Of a DNA stretch of 64,000 bases, positions 38,246 to 46,579 are shown piece by piece. Numbering within the stretch: position 1 is the first letter of the stretch; the number at the start of each line of letters is the position of its first letter. This DNA comes from a virus. A program made the translations under genes and the position numbers. The notes below the pieces were generated by a model that had not been told where the DNA came from, did not search any database, and saw only the letters and a list, made by a program, of their open reading frames with translations. The stretch lies in the IMG/VR virus record IMGVR_UViG_3300043256_000274, positions 1 to 64,000 of that record; one strand, given 5' to 3'.

Positions 38246-40668
38246 TAGAAGACTTCCTCATGCAAGCCGAGACTGCTCTCGGCCGTTGTGCCGAGTGCTC
38301 CGTTCCACTTGAATGCACCGCCAAAGATCCTCTCCCAGTTTTTCCTGCAGACTTCGAGAGGCGGCAGCTTGTAGCCATTGGGCCGCGTGACCTGTTTCGG
38401 CTCACCATCTTCGTCGATGATGGTGTGGCTGCCTGACAGCTTACCGCTACCATGGCTCCAACCCTCCGGCAAGACTCGTTGCATGAACGATCCCAGGATC
38501 GTTGCGTTTGCCGCCAGTCGCGTACCGTACGCCTTGGTATAGGCCGTCAAGTTCTCCCGCAGGTTGGCTCGAGGGATCTGAGCTGGCCAACCCTGGCCAT
38601 CGAAAATTTCTCCATCCTGTAGCTTCGAGTACCACCACTCTTCAATCGGCTTGAAGGTGTGTTCCTTCTGCGACTGCAACGCCTCGGTCTTCGGCACGTC
38701 GCGAACTTTGAAGCCCTTGAGGTCGTAGTGCATCAGGTAATGCAGCAGAGCCTCTCGGCCCCCGTTGTCCATCTCCTTGCCGATCGGTTCGAAGTAAGCA
38801 CCCTTCTGGAGTTCGTTGTCGCTAACCCGTAGGATGAAGAAGCGTCGCTCATACTTACCGGCCGGCACAACCCACTCATCGTTCGATGCCATGATGAGAT
38901 GGACATAGTTGCGGCCCTGGCCGACGTCTACTCCCTTGCCTTCGATAGCCAGCAATTTCTCAGTGATCAGCACCTTGAGCATCCCCTCATGCTTCTTGTC
39001 ACCGGCGTAGAAGGCCTCGTCACCGAAGAGCACGACGCAGTCCCGAAGGTGAGCGTTGAACTTGCCGACCAGGTGGTCTGCCTGGGTGACCGGCATGAAG
39101 TGGCGACCGAACAGTGAGCCAAACTCGCTGGCAAAGACGCCCTTGCCGACGCCTCGTTCACCCTGGAGAACTACAGCGGTGTGGCCCTGCTCTCCAGGCT
39201 TCTGCACCGCGCGGGCCATCCAGCCCAGGAGGTATCGGAAGTGCTCCTCGCTGCCACAGCAGATGTTGTCGCGAAGGTGCGTCAAGTAGAGTTCGCACTT
39301 ACCTGGACGTGGGTCGACAGCGAAGCCAGTCCAAAGGTTGTAGCTACCGGAAACTTCTCGGCCGGGAGCGAAGATGACGCGCTCATAGCTGCGTCGCTGT
39401 GGATGTGTCATCCACCACTTCCCCAGGGGTACCTCGACGATCTTCGGCTCGCCGTCCTTATTCGCGACGGTGATCTCCACCTTCCGATTCATGTAGAACG
39501 TGCCGAAATCGGTCGCTGTCTGGTAGTCCAGCGACATCCGGTCGAGTTCCTCGTCATACTCCTCCGAGATGATACGGCAGTGCCCGCCCACGCTGCGCAC
39601 GACGGCGTGCTTTGAATTGAGTTCGTGAAGGAGAGGGGAAATTCCCCTCTCCTTCGCGTCGTTGATCTGTTTGCGTGCGTACTTGTCCGCGCCACGGCCC
39701 TTCTCGATGATCGACTCGCTGATCTTGAAGCGCTCGTCCATGAGGACGGAGTAGATGACCTCGTCCGGCACGTTGTGGCGCACCATCTCGTTGCAGACGT
39801 ACCAGAGCGGCTCGCTGCGGCTGGCCCAGCGGTCAGGCTCGTCCGGGTCGAAGCCCTGGACGATGACGACGAGCGCGTGCTGGGGGACGCTGTACTTCTT
39901 GAGGTCATCGACGTCGGTGAGCGTGGGGATGTTACCACTGATGTTGACGAGGTCGCTCGACGATCCGAATAGCTCGCCGGTCTGGACGAGCGGTGCCGGG
40001 ATGAAGTCGCTCAGGTTGTAGGCAAGATCGTTCTGTTCAACGATCAAGGCCAGGCAGACCACTCGGCCCTTCTCGACCTTCCTCTTGTCCGGACGGTTGA
40101 TCGTGCCTGGTAGTCGTAGGATGCGGTCGATGTTGAACGTCGGAGGATCACCACCGAACTCGGTGATCATCTGGATGTTGTAGCGCTCGGCCTCAGTGTA
40201 CTTCGCCGGCTGTCCGTCGATGTCGAACGGCTTGGTCAGCCTCCAGTAGCCGTGGTAACCAGCACCCGAGTCGATGATGAATGTGGGTTTCGGAACCCCC
40301 TTGGGAAGGTCCGTCGTCAGGAACTTGAGAAAACGAGCCTTCTCGGCTTCGAGCTCCTCCCCCGGCCGCGGGTCGAGATCGACATGGAGGTACTCCATCT
40401 TGGAGATGTCCTCCTTCTCGGCCTTCTTCGACATCATCCGCTCAATCGGGTTGACCGAGAAGTAGAGGTTGTAGGCCTGGGTCGGGTCCTTGCGCTCCGC
40501 CCCCATCTTCTTCAACCAGGCGCGCATCTCCTTGTCCTGCCCTTGGGCGAAGGGCAAGGTCTCGATGCTCTTCTTGTCGACGCGGATCGCGGTGAGGAGA
40601 TAGAATCCCTTCGGCCGGAAGGTGTGGAGGAACTTGATCGTCTCGTCGTAGTTGGGGGTGAGGGTCAT
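38245..40668 (-). CDS. Primase-helicase (DUF5906/SF3-type)
   Basis: An 807-residue protein. The N-terminal half has EYLHVDLDPRPG and a FNIDRILRLPGTIN motif, typical of the RepB/DUF-type primase region in large phage primases; the C-terminal half has a helicase core with Walker A QGERGVGKGVFA, Walker B-like VVLFGDEAFY and sensor MASNDEW, as in SF3/DUF5906 helicases. It would make primers and unwind DNA. ATG 40668 overlaps the VRR-NUC stop. A perfect hairpin (39627-39655) lies in the coding sequence. Confidence 0.8.
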   Translation of the reverse strand: MTLTPNYDETIKFLHTFRPKGFYLLTAIRVDKKSIETLPFAQGQDKEMRAWLKKMGAERKDPTQAYNLYFSVNPIERMMSKKAEKEDISKMEYLHVDLDPRPGEELEAEKARFLKFLTTDLPKGVPKPTFIIDSGAGYHGYWRLTKPFDIDGQPAKYTEAERYNIQMITEFGGDPPTFNIDRILRLPGTINRPDKRKVEKGRVVCLALIVEQNDLAYNLSDFIPAPLVQTGELFGSSSDLVNISGNIPTLTDVDDLKKYSVPQHALVVIVQGFDPDEPDRWASRSEPLWYVCNEMVRHNVPDEVIYSVLMDERFKISESIIEKGRGADKYARKQINDAKERGISPLLHELNSKHAVVRSVGGHCRIISEEYDEELDRMSLDYQTATDFGTFYMNRKVEITVANKDGEPKIVEVPLGKWWMTHPQRRSYERVIFAPGREVSGSYNLWTGFAVDPRPGKCELYLTHLRDNICCGSEEHFRYLLGWMARAVQKPGEQGHTAVVLQGERGVGKGVFASEFGSLFGRHFMPVTQADHLVGKFNAHLRDCVVLFGDEAFYAGDKKHEGMLKVLITEKLLAIEGKGVDVGQGRNYVHLIMASNDEWVVPAGKYERRFFILRVSDNELQKGAYFEPIGKEMDNGGREALLHYLMHYDLKGFKVRDVPKTEALQSQKEHTFKPIEEWWYSKLQDGEIFDGQGWPAQIPRANLRENLTAYTKAYGTRLAANATILGSFMQRVLPEGWSHGSGKLSGSHTIIDEDGEPKQVTRPNGYKLPPLEVCRKNWERIFGGAFKWNGALGTTAESSLGLHEEVF
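39627..39655. repeat. Perfect intragenic inverted repeat, arms 12, loop 5
   Basis: GAAGGAGAGGGG and CCCCTCTCCTTC flank AAATT, within the primase-helicase gene. The symmetry extends to 14 bases per arm around one base. Confidence 0.85.
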
Positions 40669-41063
40669 CGACTCAACTCGGGGGGCAGGTCTTCGGCAAG
40701 GTTGGGGCTGTGCCACTGAGCCTGGGCCGAAGCCTCCAACTCAGCGCGCGTGGCCTGCCCCACTATCTTTGCAGCTTCCTCTCCAGTGAACAAGAGCCAA
40801 TCCTGATCAACTTGCAGGAGAAGGTAGGCGTTGCCTCCCTTGTGCCAGCGTCGGGCTAGGTGGAGTTTCTGCTGCGGGGTGAAGTGGGGCAAGCGGACTG
40901 GCGTGCCGGGACGGCTCGGCCAGCCCGCTTTCCACTTCAACTCGATCCACCCCTCGATGTAGTTCACGTCGGGCGTACCTGGACGGCACGGGTTCTCGAC
41001 GCTCCATGCGTCGTATGGCCTGAGCGCCTTGACGACGCGCTGCCTCATGTGCTGCTCGCTCAT
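40665..41063 (-). CDS. VRR-NUC-like nuclease
   Basis: A 132-residue protein. GTPDVNYIEGWIELKWKAGW has the G-x-P-D..E-x-K active-site pattern of VRR-NUC and related PD-(D/E)XK nucleases (Asp and Glu-Leu-Lys). These act on DNA structures in replication and recombination. It is next to the primase-helicase, as is common. ATG 41063 overlaps the upstream stop (CTATGAGC). Confidence 0.7.
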   Translation of the reverse strand: MSEQHMRQRVVKALRPYDAWSVENPCRPGTPDVNYIEGWIELKWKAGWPSRPGTPVRLPHFTPQQKLHLARRWHKGGNAYLLLQVDQDWLLFTGEEAAKIVGQATRAELEASAQAQWHSPNLAEDLPPELSR

Positions 41064-41281
41064 AGTCGACCGCTCCAGTATTCTTTCCACTGGTCTTCCA
41101 TAGCAGTCGTATATTCCTCAGAGCATTCATCACAGAGCCGACGATCACGGTTCGGGTCCATGCCCTTGCCGTCCCAATCATATTGTGTCTGAGACGGGGT
41201 GAGGATCAGAGTAGTGCGTCTCTCACATTGTCCTTCACAGATTCCGAAGGTACCATCAATGATGTCGTCAAGACGACTCAT
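41060..41281 (-). CDS. Small zinc-binding protein, 73 aa
   Basis: MSRLDDIIDGTFGICEGQCE and later CDECSEEYTTAMEDQW: two Cys pairs that could hold one zinc. Coupled to the nuclease. Function unknown. Confidence 0.55.
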   Translation of the reverse strand: MSRLDDIIDGTFGICEGQCERRTTLILTPSQTQYDWDGKGMDPNRDRRLCDECSEEYTTAMEDQWKEYWSGRL

Positions 41282-41454
41282 CCTTTGTCCTCAAGAACCT
41301 CGAGCGCCTTCTTCCATTGATCGAGTGTCAGGCACTTGTGGTCGTCGTGGACTTGCTTGGCTATGCCCTCGACGAAATCGACCTCCCATTCGGTGAGGCC
41401 TTCTTCGATGTCGCACAGCGCGTCGACGATCTCGCGGTCTTTGCGAATGCCCAT
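41278..41454 (-). CDS. Hypothetical protein, 58 aa
   Basis: MGIRKDREIVDALCDIEEGL to LEVLEDKG: an acidic helical protein. It overlaps the next start as GGATGAG; the gap to the upstream deaminase is one base. Function unknown. Confidence 0.5.
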   Translation of the reverse strand: MGIRKDREIVDALCDIEEGLTEWEVDFVEGIAKQVHDDHKCLTLDQWKKALEVLEDKG

Positions 41455-41455
41455 A

Positions 41456-41887
41456 TCACATTTCGTGGACGTAGTGAATCTCTATGCCGACTTCTTCGAA
41501 CATCTCGGCTGCGGCACGCTGCTCATCTGCCCAGGTGGCGACCTCGTTGTCGATGTAGGGGACGAACATGACTCGGATGCCAGCCTGGATGATCAGCTTC
41601 GCACAGCCCGTGCAGGGGAAGTGCGTACAGTATATCGTCGCACCGTCGATGGACGTGGTCGCGTTGAGAATCGAGTTCGCCTCAGCGTGGACGACAAGAC
41701 GGTACTTGGTGGGTCGATCATGAAGACGCTCGATGCTGTCTTCTATACCGCGGGGGAAGCCATTGTACCCGGTACCCACGACCCGACGCTTGTCATCGAC
41801 GATGACGGCGCCGACCTTGGTGGATGGGTCCTTGCTCCACTCGGATATGTGGAGGGCGAGTTCGAGGAATCGTTGATGCCACTTCAT
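41456..41887 (-). CDS. dCMP deaminase-like protein
   Basis: A 143-residue protein with the CDA fold zinc site: HAEAN (His67, Glu69) and PCTGC (Cys92, Cys95), plus GAVIVDD and a GYNGFP loop, as in dCMP deaminases (ComEB type). It makes dUMP for ThyX. The start at ATG 41887 lies in the CAGCCGAATGA junction. Confidence 0.9.
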   Translation of the reverse strand: MKWHQRFLELALHISEWSKDPSTKVGAVIVDDKRRVVGTGYNGFPRGIEDSIERLHDRPTKYRLVVHAEANSILNATTSIDGATIYCTHFPCTGCAKLIIQAGIRVMFVPYIDNEVATWADEQRAAAEMFEEVGIEIHYVHEM

Positions 41888-42219
41888 TCGGCTGCCACCG
41901 TGGTCACGCCGGCGTCGGCCGCTTGCTTGCGCATGTTGGCGGTGCCAGCACCGCCGGGGAAGGATAGACAGAGGTCCGGCGCACCGTACTTCAACATCCA
42001 CCCGTTGCGGATGTGGCCAGCGCTCTTGCCGAGTTGCTGCCAAGCTGCATGGATGGTCATGCACGGGATCCCGCGGGACAGAGCCCAGTAGCGGGCTTGT
42101 CGGTCCGCACCGTTCGCGCCACCTTCGATGATGAGTTCGATGGGCTGACGAGCGTCGAGCTCCTGGAAGACACGTTCTTGGTCGCGATAGTTCCGACCGC
42201 CACAGACTAGGACTCTCAT
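41884..42219 (-). CDS. SLOG-family (DUF2493) protein
   Basis: A 111-residue protein. MRVLVCGGRNYRDQ, VIEGGANGADRQARYWA and GGAGTANMRKQA form the SLOG nucleotide-binding pattern (DUF2493/YspA). Such proteins are often found with nucleotide enzymes; the ligand is unknown. It overlaps the methylase gene on one side and the deaminase on the other. Confidence 0.8.
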   Translation of the reverse strand: MRVLVCGGRNYRDQERVFQELDARQPIELIIEGGANGADRQARYWALSRGIPCMTIHAAWQQLGKSAGHIRNGWMLKYGAPDLCLSFPGGAGTANMRKQAADAGVTTVAAE

Positions 42220-43595
42220 GACAGCCTCCGGTTGATGATCTCTGTGTATTCTTCGGACTGCTCAATCAGAATGCAGTCTACGCCCTCTTCACGACAGGCA
42301 ACTCCAGTCGTTCCCGAACCTGCGAACGGATCAAGAATCACTGTCCCCTCGGGCATCGTGACGAGCCGCACTAGGTATCGCATGAGTGAGAGCGGCTTCA
42401 CAGTCGGGTGAGTATTGTCCTGTCCTCGATCCTTCTTCGAAGCCTTGGCACAGTAGAAGAAGCGGGAGGCGCCGCCGGTCGATGCCGGTACATCAGAGGG
42501 GTACGCCTGTTCCCCATCACCGGCCCAGCCCTTCTCGTAGGTGTGACGATTCTTTTCTGAGTGTCGCTTTGACTTCGAGCTACGGGCTCCGCTCTTGAGT
42601 TCTCCACTTTGCGCGTTGAGCAGCGCCCCCGCCTTCTCGTCGAGTACGAGGTTCGCGGGCCAGCGCCCCTTCGATTGATCGAACTCTCGGGGCTTCGCGT
42701 TTGCGTGAAATGGCCGCGAGTTTTCTCCGCCGAACTGAAGCGGCGGCTGTCCGCTTCCGCCCGCTTTGGGGCCTTCAATCCGACACCCGTCCACGTTCAA
42801 CCCCGCGACACCGTGCGCGAGCGCGTTCGCGGCGAAGGTGCCGTCGAGCGGCTTCATGGCGAGCACGATCGGCTCCCACGCAGGCTTTAGCGCGGTGCCC
42901 CAGCCATTCCAGAGTTGGGCGGCTTCGGTTGTGTGTTCGTACGACTTGCCAGGCAAGCCCATACCGTAGACTGTCCCATCTCCGCGACGATCTGTTCCAT
43001 CGCTCGACACCAGTAGCCGTAGATCGGCTGCTCGTACTTTCTCACGCCATTGAGGATTAACACCTAGCTCAGAAACCAGACGGTTGTAAGCGTCTAGTGA
43101 AGGTACGCGGAAGCCGTGATCTACACGCTCCCAATTCTCCGTGACAAAACCATATTCAGGAAACAGCGCGGCTAGGGATTTTCGTGACATGCCCTTCGCA
43201 ATACGGCACGTCCTGATATTCCTCGCCATTGATACTCTAGCTTCTCTATGAAGACCATCTGAGCCTCCAGCCTTGTCGATCGCCTTCGACACGTCGAGCG
43301 ACTTTGGGAAGCCCGACCCATACAGCCACATCATGCAGTCGCGTATCTGGAATCCTGCGTCTTCGAGCGAACACGTCAGTCGGTGATACGTCCTCGTCCC
43401 ACCGAACACCAGTGCGATGCCTCCGGGTTTGAGAACACGAAGCGCTTCTTCCCACACCGCTGGTGCGGGAAGAACCTTGTCCCAGCCCTTACCCATGAAC
43501 TCCAGAGCGTAGGGAGGATCGGTTACGATAGCGGTGACAGAGTTATCCTCCATGTCGCGCATGGCTTCGAGACAATCGGCGTTGATGATGTTCAT
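42216..43595 (-). CDS. DNA methyltransferase, DPPY type, with an inserted HTH-like segment
   Basis: A 459-residue N4/N6-type methylase. DPPY is at 26-29 and the SAM motif LDPFAGSGTTGVACREEGVD is near the C-terminus, the beta-group order. Residues about 125-185 (NIRTCRIAKGMSRKSLAALF and on) look like an XRE-type HTH inserted between the two halves, perhaps the target-recognition region. Expected specificity is unknown. It follows PolA and may protect the phage genome. Confidence 0.85.
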   Translation of the reverse strand: MNIINADCLEAMRDMEDNSVTAIVTDPPYALEFMGKGWDKVLPAPAVWEEALRVLKPGGIALVFGGTRTYHRLTCSLEDAGFQIRDCMMWLYGSGFPKSLDVSKAIDKAGGSDGLHREARVSMARNIRTCRIAKGMSRKSLAALFPEYGFVTENWERVDHGFRVPSLDAYNRLVSELGVNPQWREKVRAADLRLLVSSDGTDRRGDGTVYGMGLPGKSYEHTTEAAQLWNGWGTALKPAWEPIVLAMKPLDGTFAANALAHGVAGLNVDGCRIEGPKAGGSGQPPLQFGGENSRPFHANAKPREFDQSKGRWPANLVLDEKAGALLNAQSGELKSGARSSKSKRHSEKNRHTYEKGWAGDGEQAYPSDVPASTGGASRFFYCAKASKKDRGQDNTHPTVKPLSLMRYLVRLVTMPEGTVILDPFAGSGTTGVACREEGVDCILIEQSEEYTEIINRRLS

Positions 43596-45568
43596 GATAT
43601 TTCGCCCCAGTTGGGGCCGGTTTCCTTGTCGACTTTGTGAGGTACGTTGCAGGGCACGGCGTTGACCATGATCTCAGCCAGGTGGTCGATCTCATGTTGA
43701 TGCCAGAAGGAGAGGTCGAGCTCGTCGTGTACCTGTAGCTGGAGTCGGATGCCGGCGTCGTCGGCGTCGACCATGGCCTTCTTCATCTGGTCCGCGCTGG
43801 AGCCTTGGATCAGTTTGTTGAGAGCCAGGTGTGTCCAGTCGTAGCTTCCGCTGCCATCTTTCTTGAGAGGGAATCGTCCGTGACGACCGAGGACAGTCTT
43901 GATAAAGCCGCGGGCCTTCGCACGGTTCTCTGCACGACGCGCGAGTTCAGACAGGAACGGCACGCGCTCCTTGAAGAGTGTCAGTAGCTTCTGGCCTTCT
44001 TCGCCAGCAACCTCCAGGTCCCGCCCTCGAAGTGTGATCCACTTCGTCGGCAGGCCGAGGCTACGGCACAGCTTGGCGCCGCCCATGGCGTAGCACAGAC
44101 CGAGGTAGATGATCTTTGCGGCGTCGCGATGCTTCTTGCGTTCCGACTTGTCCCAGGAGTTCCACGCATCATCCCCATGGATAAGCTGGGTCATCATGTT
44201 GTGGTTGTCGGTGGACGGATCGCTGCGGTAGCGTTCGGCTGCTTCGTGAGCGCCGATGCAGTTGGAGAGTTCGGCGAAGTGGACGAGCCATCTCGGCTCC
44301 TGCTGCGAGTAGTCCAGGCACGCCCATTCGGCTCCCTCATCCGGGAGGTAGATCGCGCGCCACAGCTTGCCGATCTCAGGATCACGGGCAGGTTGTTGTT
44401 GCAGATTGGGGTCCCCGGAGGAGAGTCGGCCGGTAATGGTACCGGCCGACCCTCCGTCTTCCTTCTGTCGGCGTAGCTGGTGGAATGTGCAGTGGATCCG
44501 ATCGCCGATAGCATGTGTGCGGATGGATTCGATGAAAGTGGTACGCAGCTTGTTGAAGCGACGAGCTCGGAGGAAATGGTTGACGACCGGGTGGTCTCCC
44601 AAGGCTTCGAGGACTTCCTTCTTGATGCTCGGCTTCCCACTCTTGGGCGTCAACGGCAGCTTGCATCCGGTCGCAGCCTCGATCGCCTTGGCGACGACAG
44701 TCGGACGGTTGATGTCGGCGGTCGTCACGGTTACACCGCTGAGTCGCGTGACCTCCGCGAGCGAGGCCTTCTCCTCCTGGAACGTCTTGCCCTCGACGAT
44801 GTCGAGATGGTCGAAGTCCACGCGCACACCGCGGCGACGCATCTTGATCAACACCGGCATCAGACGTGACTCCAGGTCATACAGGTCCCAGAGCCGTGCG
44901 CCTCGGTCGTCGGCGTCGTCGACCGCTTGGATACGCCTTTCCTGTTTCTGAATAAGGGGCAGAAGCCGACTAGCGTCGGCTTCTGCGTAAGGCCCCACAT
45001 GACGCGCCGGCAGCTTCCACATCTCGGACTTCGCATTGATGCCGAACATCGCTGCGGCCTGAACTAGGTGGCTCTCGTTCTTCCCCTCGAACCCGTTGCG
45101 AGTGAGCACTGCGTCCAGACTGTACTTCATCTGGTTCTCGTCCAGCAGCGGCTCCGCGATCTGGATGTCACGGAAGAAGCGCACAGCTCGGAATACAATT
45201 CCGAGCTGGGCCATGTAGTCGTAGTCGTACGACCCGTTCGCGGTGACCATATCTCCCTTGAATACCTGCGCCTGCTGGCGCAGGTATTCAAGTGCTGCCT
45301 TCGCGTCGACATTGTCCCCGCCCTCATGGTCGATGGGCACGTAGAAGCACGGGGCATTGGCCAGATTCTTCGAATCTGGCCACTCGATCGCGAACGAGAA
45401 GCCCACCACTCGGCCCTTGCGACGCACGCCCGGCCCGGTCTTCGTGAGGTCCGGGTCACACGTCTCGATGTCGAAGGCTACGCGCCTTGCCCCCTCCCAA
45501 CTTGGCAAGTCTGCCAAGTTGGGAGGTCTCCAGTCTGTAACCGGCGCAAACAGAGGAAGTTGAACCAC
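43592..45568 (-). CDS. polA: DNA polymerase I family (PolA) with 3'-5' exonuclease
   Basis: A 658-residue family-A polymerase, GTG start at 45568 overlapping the upstream TAG. The exonuclease motifs are FDIETCDPDL, NGSYDYDYM and YAEADASRL; the polymerase has TGRLSSGDPNLQQQPA, motif A DYSQQEPR, motif B KIIYLGLCYAMGG and motif C QVHDELD. It lacks a 5'-3' exonuclease domain. Four or five perfect hairpins are inside this gene (44425, 44959, 45257, 45358, 45493), the highest density in the window. Confidence 0.9.
   Translation of the reverse strand: MVQLPLFAPVTDWRPPNLADLPSWEGARRVAFDIETCDPDLTKTGPGVRRKGRVVGFSFAIEWPDSKNLANAPCFYVPIDHEGGDNVDAKAALEYLRQQAQVFKGDMVTANGSYDYDYMAQLGIVFRAVRFFRDIQIAEPLLDENQMKYSLDAVLTRNGFEGKNESHLVQAAAMFGINAKSEMWKLPARHVGPYAEADASRLLPLIQKQERRIQAVDDADDRGARLWDLYDLESRLMPVLIKMRRRGVRVDFDHLDIVEGKTFQEEKASLAEVTRLSGVTVTTADINRPTVVAKAIEAATGCKLPLTPKSGKPSIKKEVLEALGDHPVVNHFLRARRFNKLRTTFIESIRTHAIGDRIHCTFHQLRRQKEDGGSAGTITGRLSSGDPNLQQQPARDPEIGKLWRAIYLPDEGAEWACLDYSQQEPRWLVHFAELSNCIGAHEAAERYRSDPSTDNHNMMTQLIHGDDAWNSWDKSERKKHRDAAKIIYLGLCYAMGGAKLCRSLGLPTKWITLRGRDLEVAGEEGQKLLTLFKERVPFLSELARRAENRAKARGFIKTVLGRHGRFPLKKDGSGSYDWTHLALNKLIQGSSADQMKKAMVDADDAGIRLQLQVHDELDLSFWHQHEIDHLAEIMVNAVPCNVPHKVDKETGPNWGEIS
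44425..44450. repeat. Perfect intragenic inverted repeat, arms 11, loop 4
   Basis: GTCGGCCGGTA and TACCGGCCGAC flank ATGG, inside polA, at the conserved TGRLS region. Confidence 0.9.
44959..44986. repeat. Perfect intragenic inverted repeat, arms 12, loop 4
   Basis: GCAGAAGCCGAC and GTCGGCTTCTGC flank TAGC, inside polA. Confidence 0.95.
45257..45292. repeat. Perfect intragenic inverted repeat, arms 16, loop 4
   Basis: Sixteen-base arms (45257-45272 and 45277-45292) flank TGCT, inside polA. This is the longest perfect hairpin I found. Confidence 0.95.
45358..45382. repeat. Perfect intragenic inverted repeat, arms 11, loop 3
   Basis: TGGCCAGATTC and GAATCTGGCCA flank TTC, inside polA. Confidence 0.9.
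45493..45526. repeat. Perfect intragenic inverted repeat, arms 15, loop 4
   Basis: Fifteen-base arms (45493-45507, 45512-45526) flank AGTC, in the exonuclease-proximal part of polA. Confidence 0.95.
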
Positions 45569-45825
45569 TAGAAGCCTTGCATCCCTACAAACGCTTCCTT
45601 GGTCCTGGCTCGCCACTCTGCTTGGGGGAACGAGTGTGCGTAGAGGAAGGCGATGATCTCGGTCGCTCCAAAGCCACCACGACAGCCCCGACCTTCCAAG
45701 TCCATCATCGCGGGCTGAGGTCCGTGTAGGTGGCAATAGACCTCGTAGGCACGCTCGGTCACCTTGGTGTTGACGCGAGGATGTTCGTGAGGGTGGGTAT
45801 GTATTTGAATTGGATGAAGGATCAT
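45568..45825 (-). CDS. Hypothetical protein, 85 aa
   Basis: The ATG at 45825 (MILHPIQIHTHPHEHPRVNT) overlaps the stop of the methylase fragment (CAATGATC). Residues about 22-60 (KVTERAYEVYCHLHGPQPAM, GRGCRGGFGATEIIAFLY) are conserved-looking, with a winged or HTH-type look. It ends QGF* overlapping the PolA GTG. Function unknown. Confidence 0.5.
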   Translation of the reverse strand: MILHPIQIHTHPHEHPRVNTKVTERAYEVYCHLHGPQPAMMDLEGRGCRGGFGATEIIAFLYAHSFPQAEWRARTKEAFVGMQGF

Positions 45826-45853
45826 TGAGCGCACATAATTTCCATGTATGACT

Positions 45854-46306
45854 TCACGAACTCCGTCGCGAGCGGCGCGACGATCGCGTTACCGTAGCCG
45901 CGCAGTCGTCCCACTCGGAGGGGAGTCCCATCAGCCAGCGACAGAGACTCGGGTTCACCACTTTTCCAATCGCATACTTGCCATGTATCCGAGCCACTAC
46001 AACTTCCAGGTTGGGTGGACGCTTCCAACATTTGCTCACTGCGTCTGCGGTTATCGTCGCAGCTATTGAGCTGCATGTGCGCGGAGTCGGCCACGAAGTA
46101 GAGTCGCTGTCGGAGGTGTGGAGCACCGACCCCACACGCGCTAAGATCCGCCGCCCCAACGGCGTAACCCGCTCCTTCCAAGTCAGCCGATACAGCGTCG
46201 AACCAAGTGAATCCAGCCTTTCGCGCAACCTGCTCTCCAAAGATGACTGGAGGACGGCACTGTTAGATGAGCCGAAAGAAGTGGGGCCAGAGATGTCGTT
46301 CGTCAT
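45854..46306 (-). CDS. Overlapping-frame protein inside the methylase, 150 aa
   Basis: A frame of 150 codons embedded in the methylase gene in a different reading frame, with ATG 46306 eight bases after AAGGA. It reads SFGSSNSAVLQSSLESRLRE, TLYRLTWKERVTPLGR, SWPTPRTC and ends RWLMGLPSEWDDCAATVTRS with a Ser/Arg tail. I recall this pattern as a recurring protein encoded across C5-methylase genes in phages. It remains open although the methylase frame is broken, so it may be the maintained product. Confidence 0.5.
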   Translation of the reverse strand: MTNDISGPTSFGSSNSAVLQSSLESRLRERLDSLGSTLYRLTWKERVTPLGRRILARVGSVLHTSDSDSTSWPTPRTCSSIAATITADAVSKCWKRPPNLEVVVARIHGKYAIGKVVNPSLCRWLMGLPSEWDDCAATVTRSSRRSRRSS

Positions 46307-46362
46307 CGGTTCCTTTTCCTTTACCTGCAACTGAGAAGGGTTGGCATGGGCATGAGCCGGTC

Positions 46363-46398
46363 CAAACAGGCCGGGTGTCTTCCCACCCGGCCTGTTTG
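46363..46398. repeat. Perfect intragenic inverted repeat, arms 15, loop 6
   Basis: CAAACAGGCCGGGTG and CACCCGGCCTGTTTG flank TCTTCC, inside the methylase N-terminal part, in conserved codons (KQAGWEDTRPV). Confidence 0.95.
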
Positions 46399-46579
46399 AG
46401 TGCGTGGGACCACACTCCAATGCCAGCGAAGAAGTGGCACTGGGCGAAGTCGCACAAGTCCTCTGGCGCGACTTCGACTATACTCCGCTCATCCACAACT
46501 CCGTCAGCGATGTGCCCTGCCTTGATCAGATTGCGTAGCCACTCGGCTGCGAACGGGTCGATTTCGTTGTAGTACGCAG

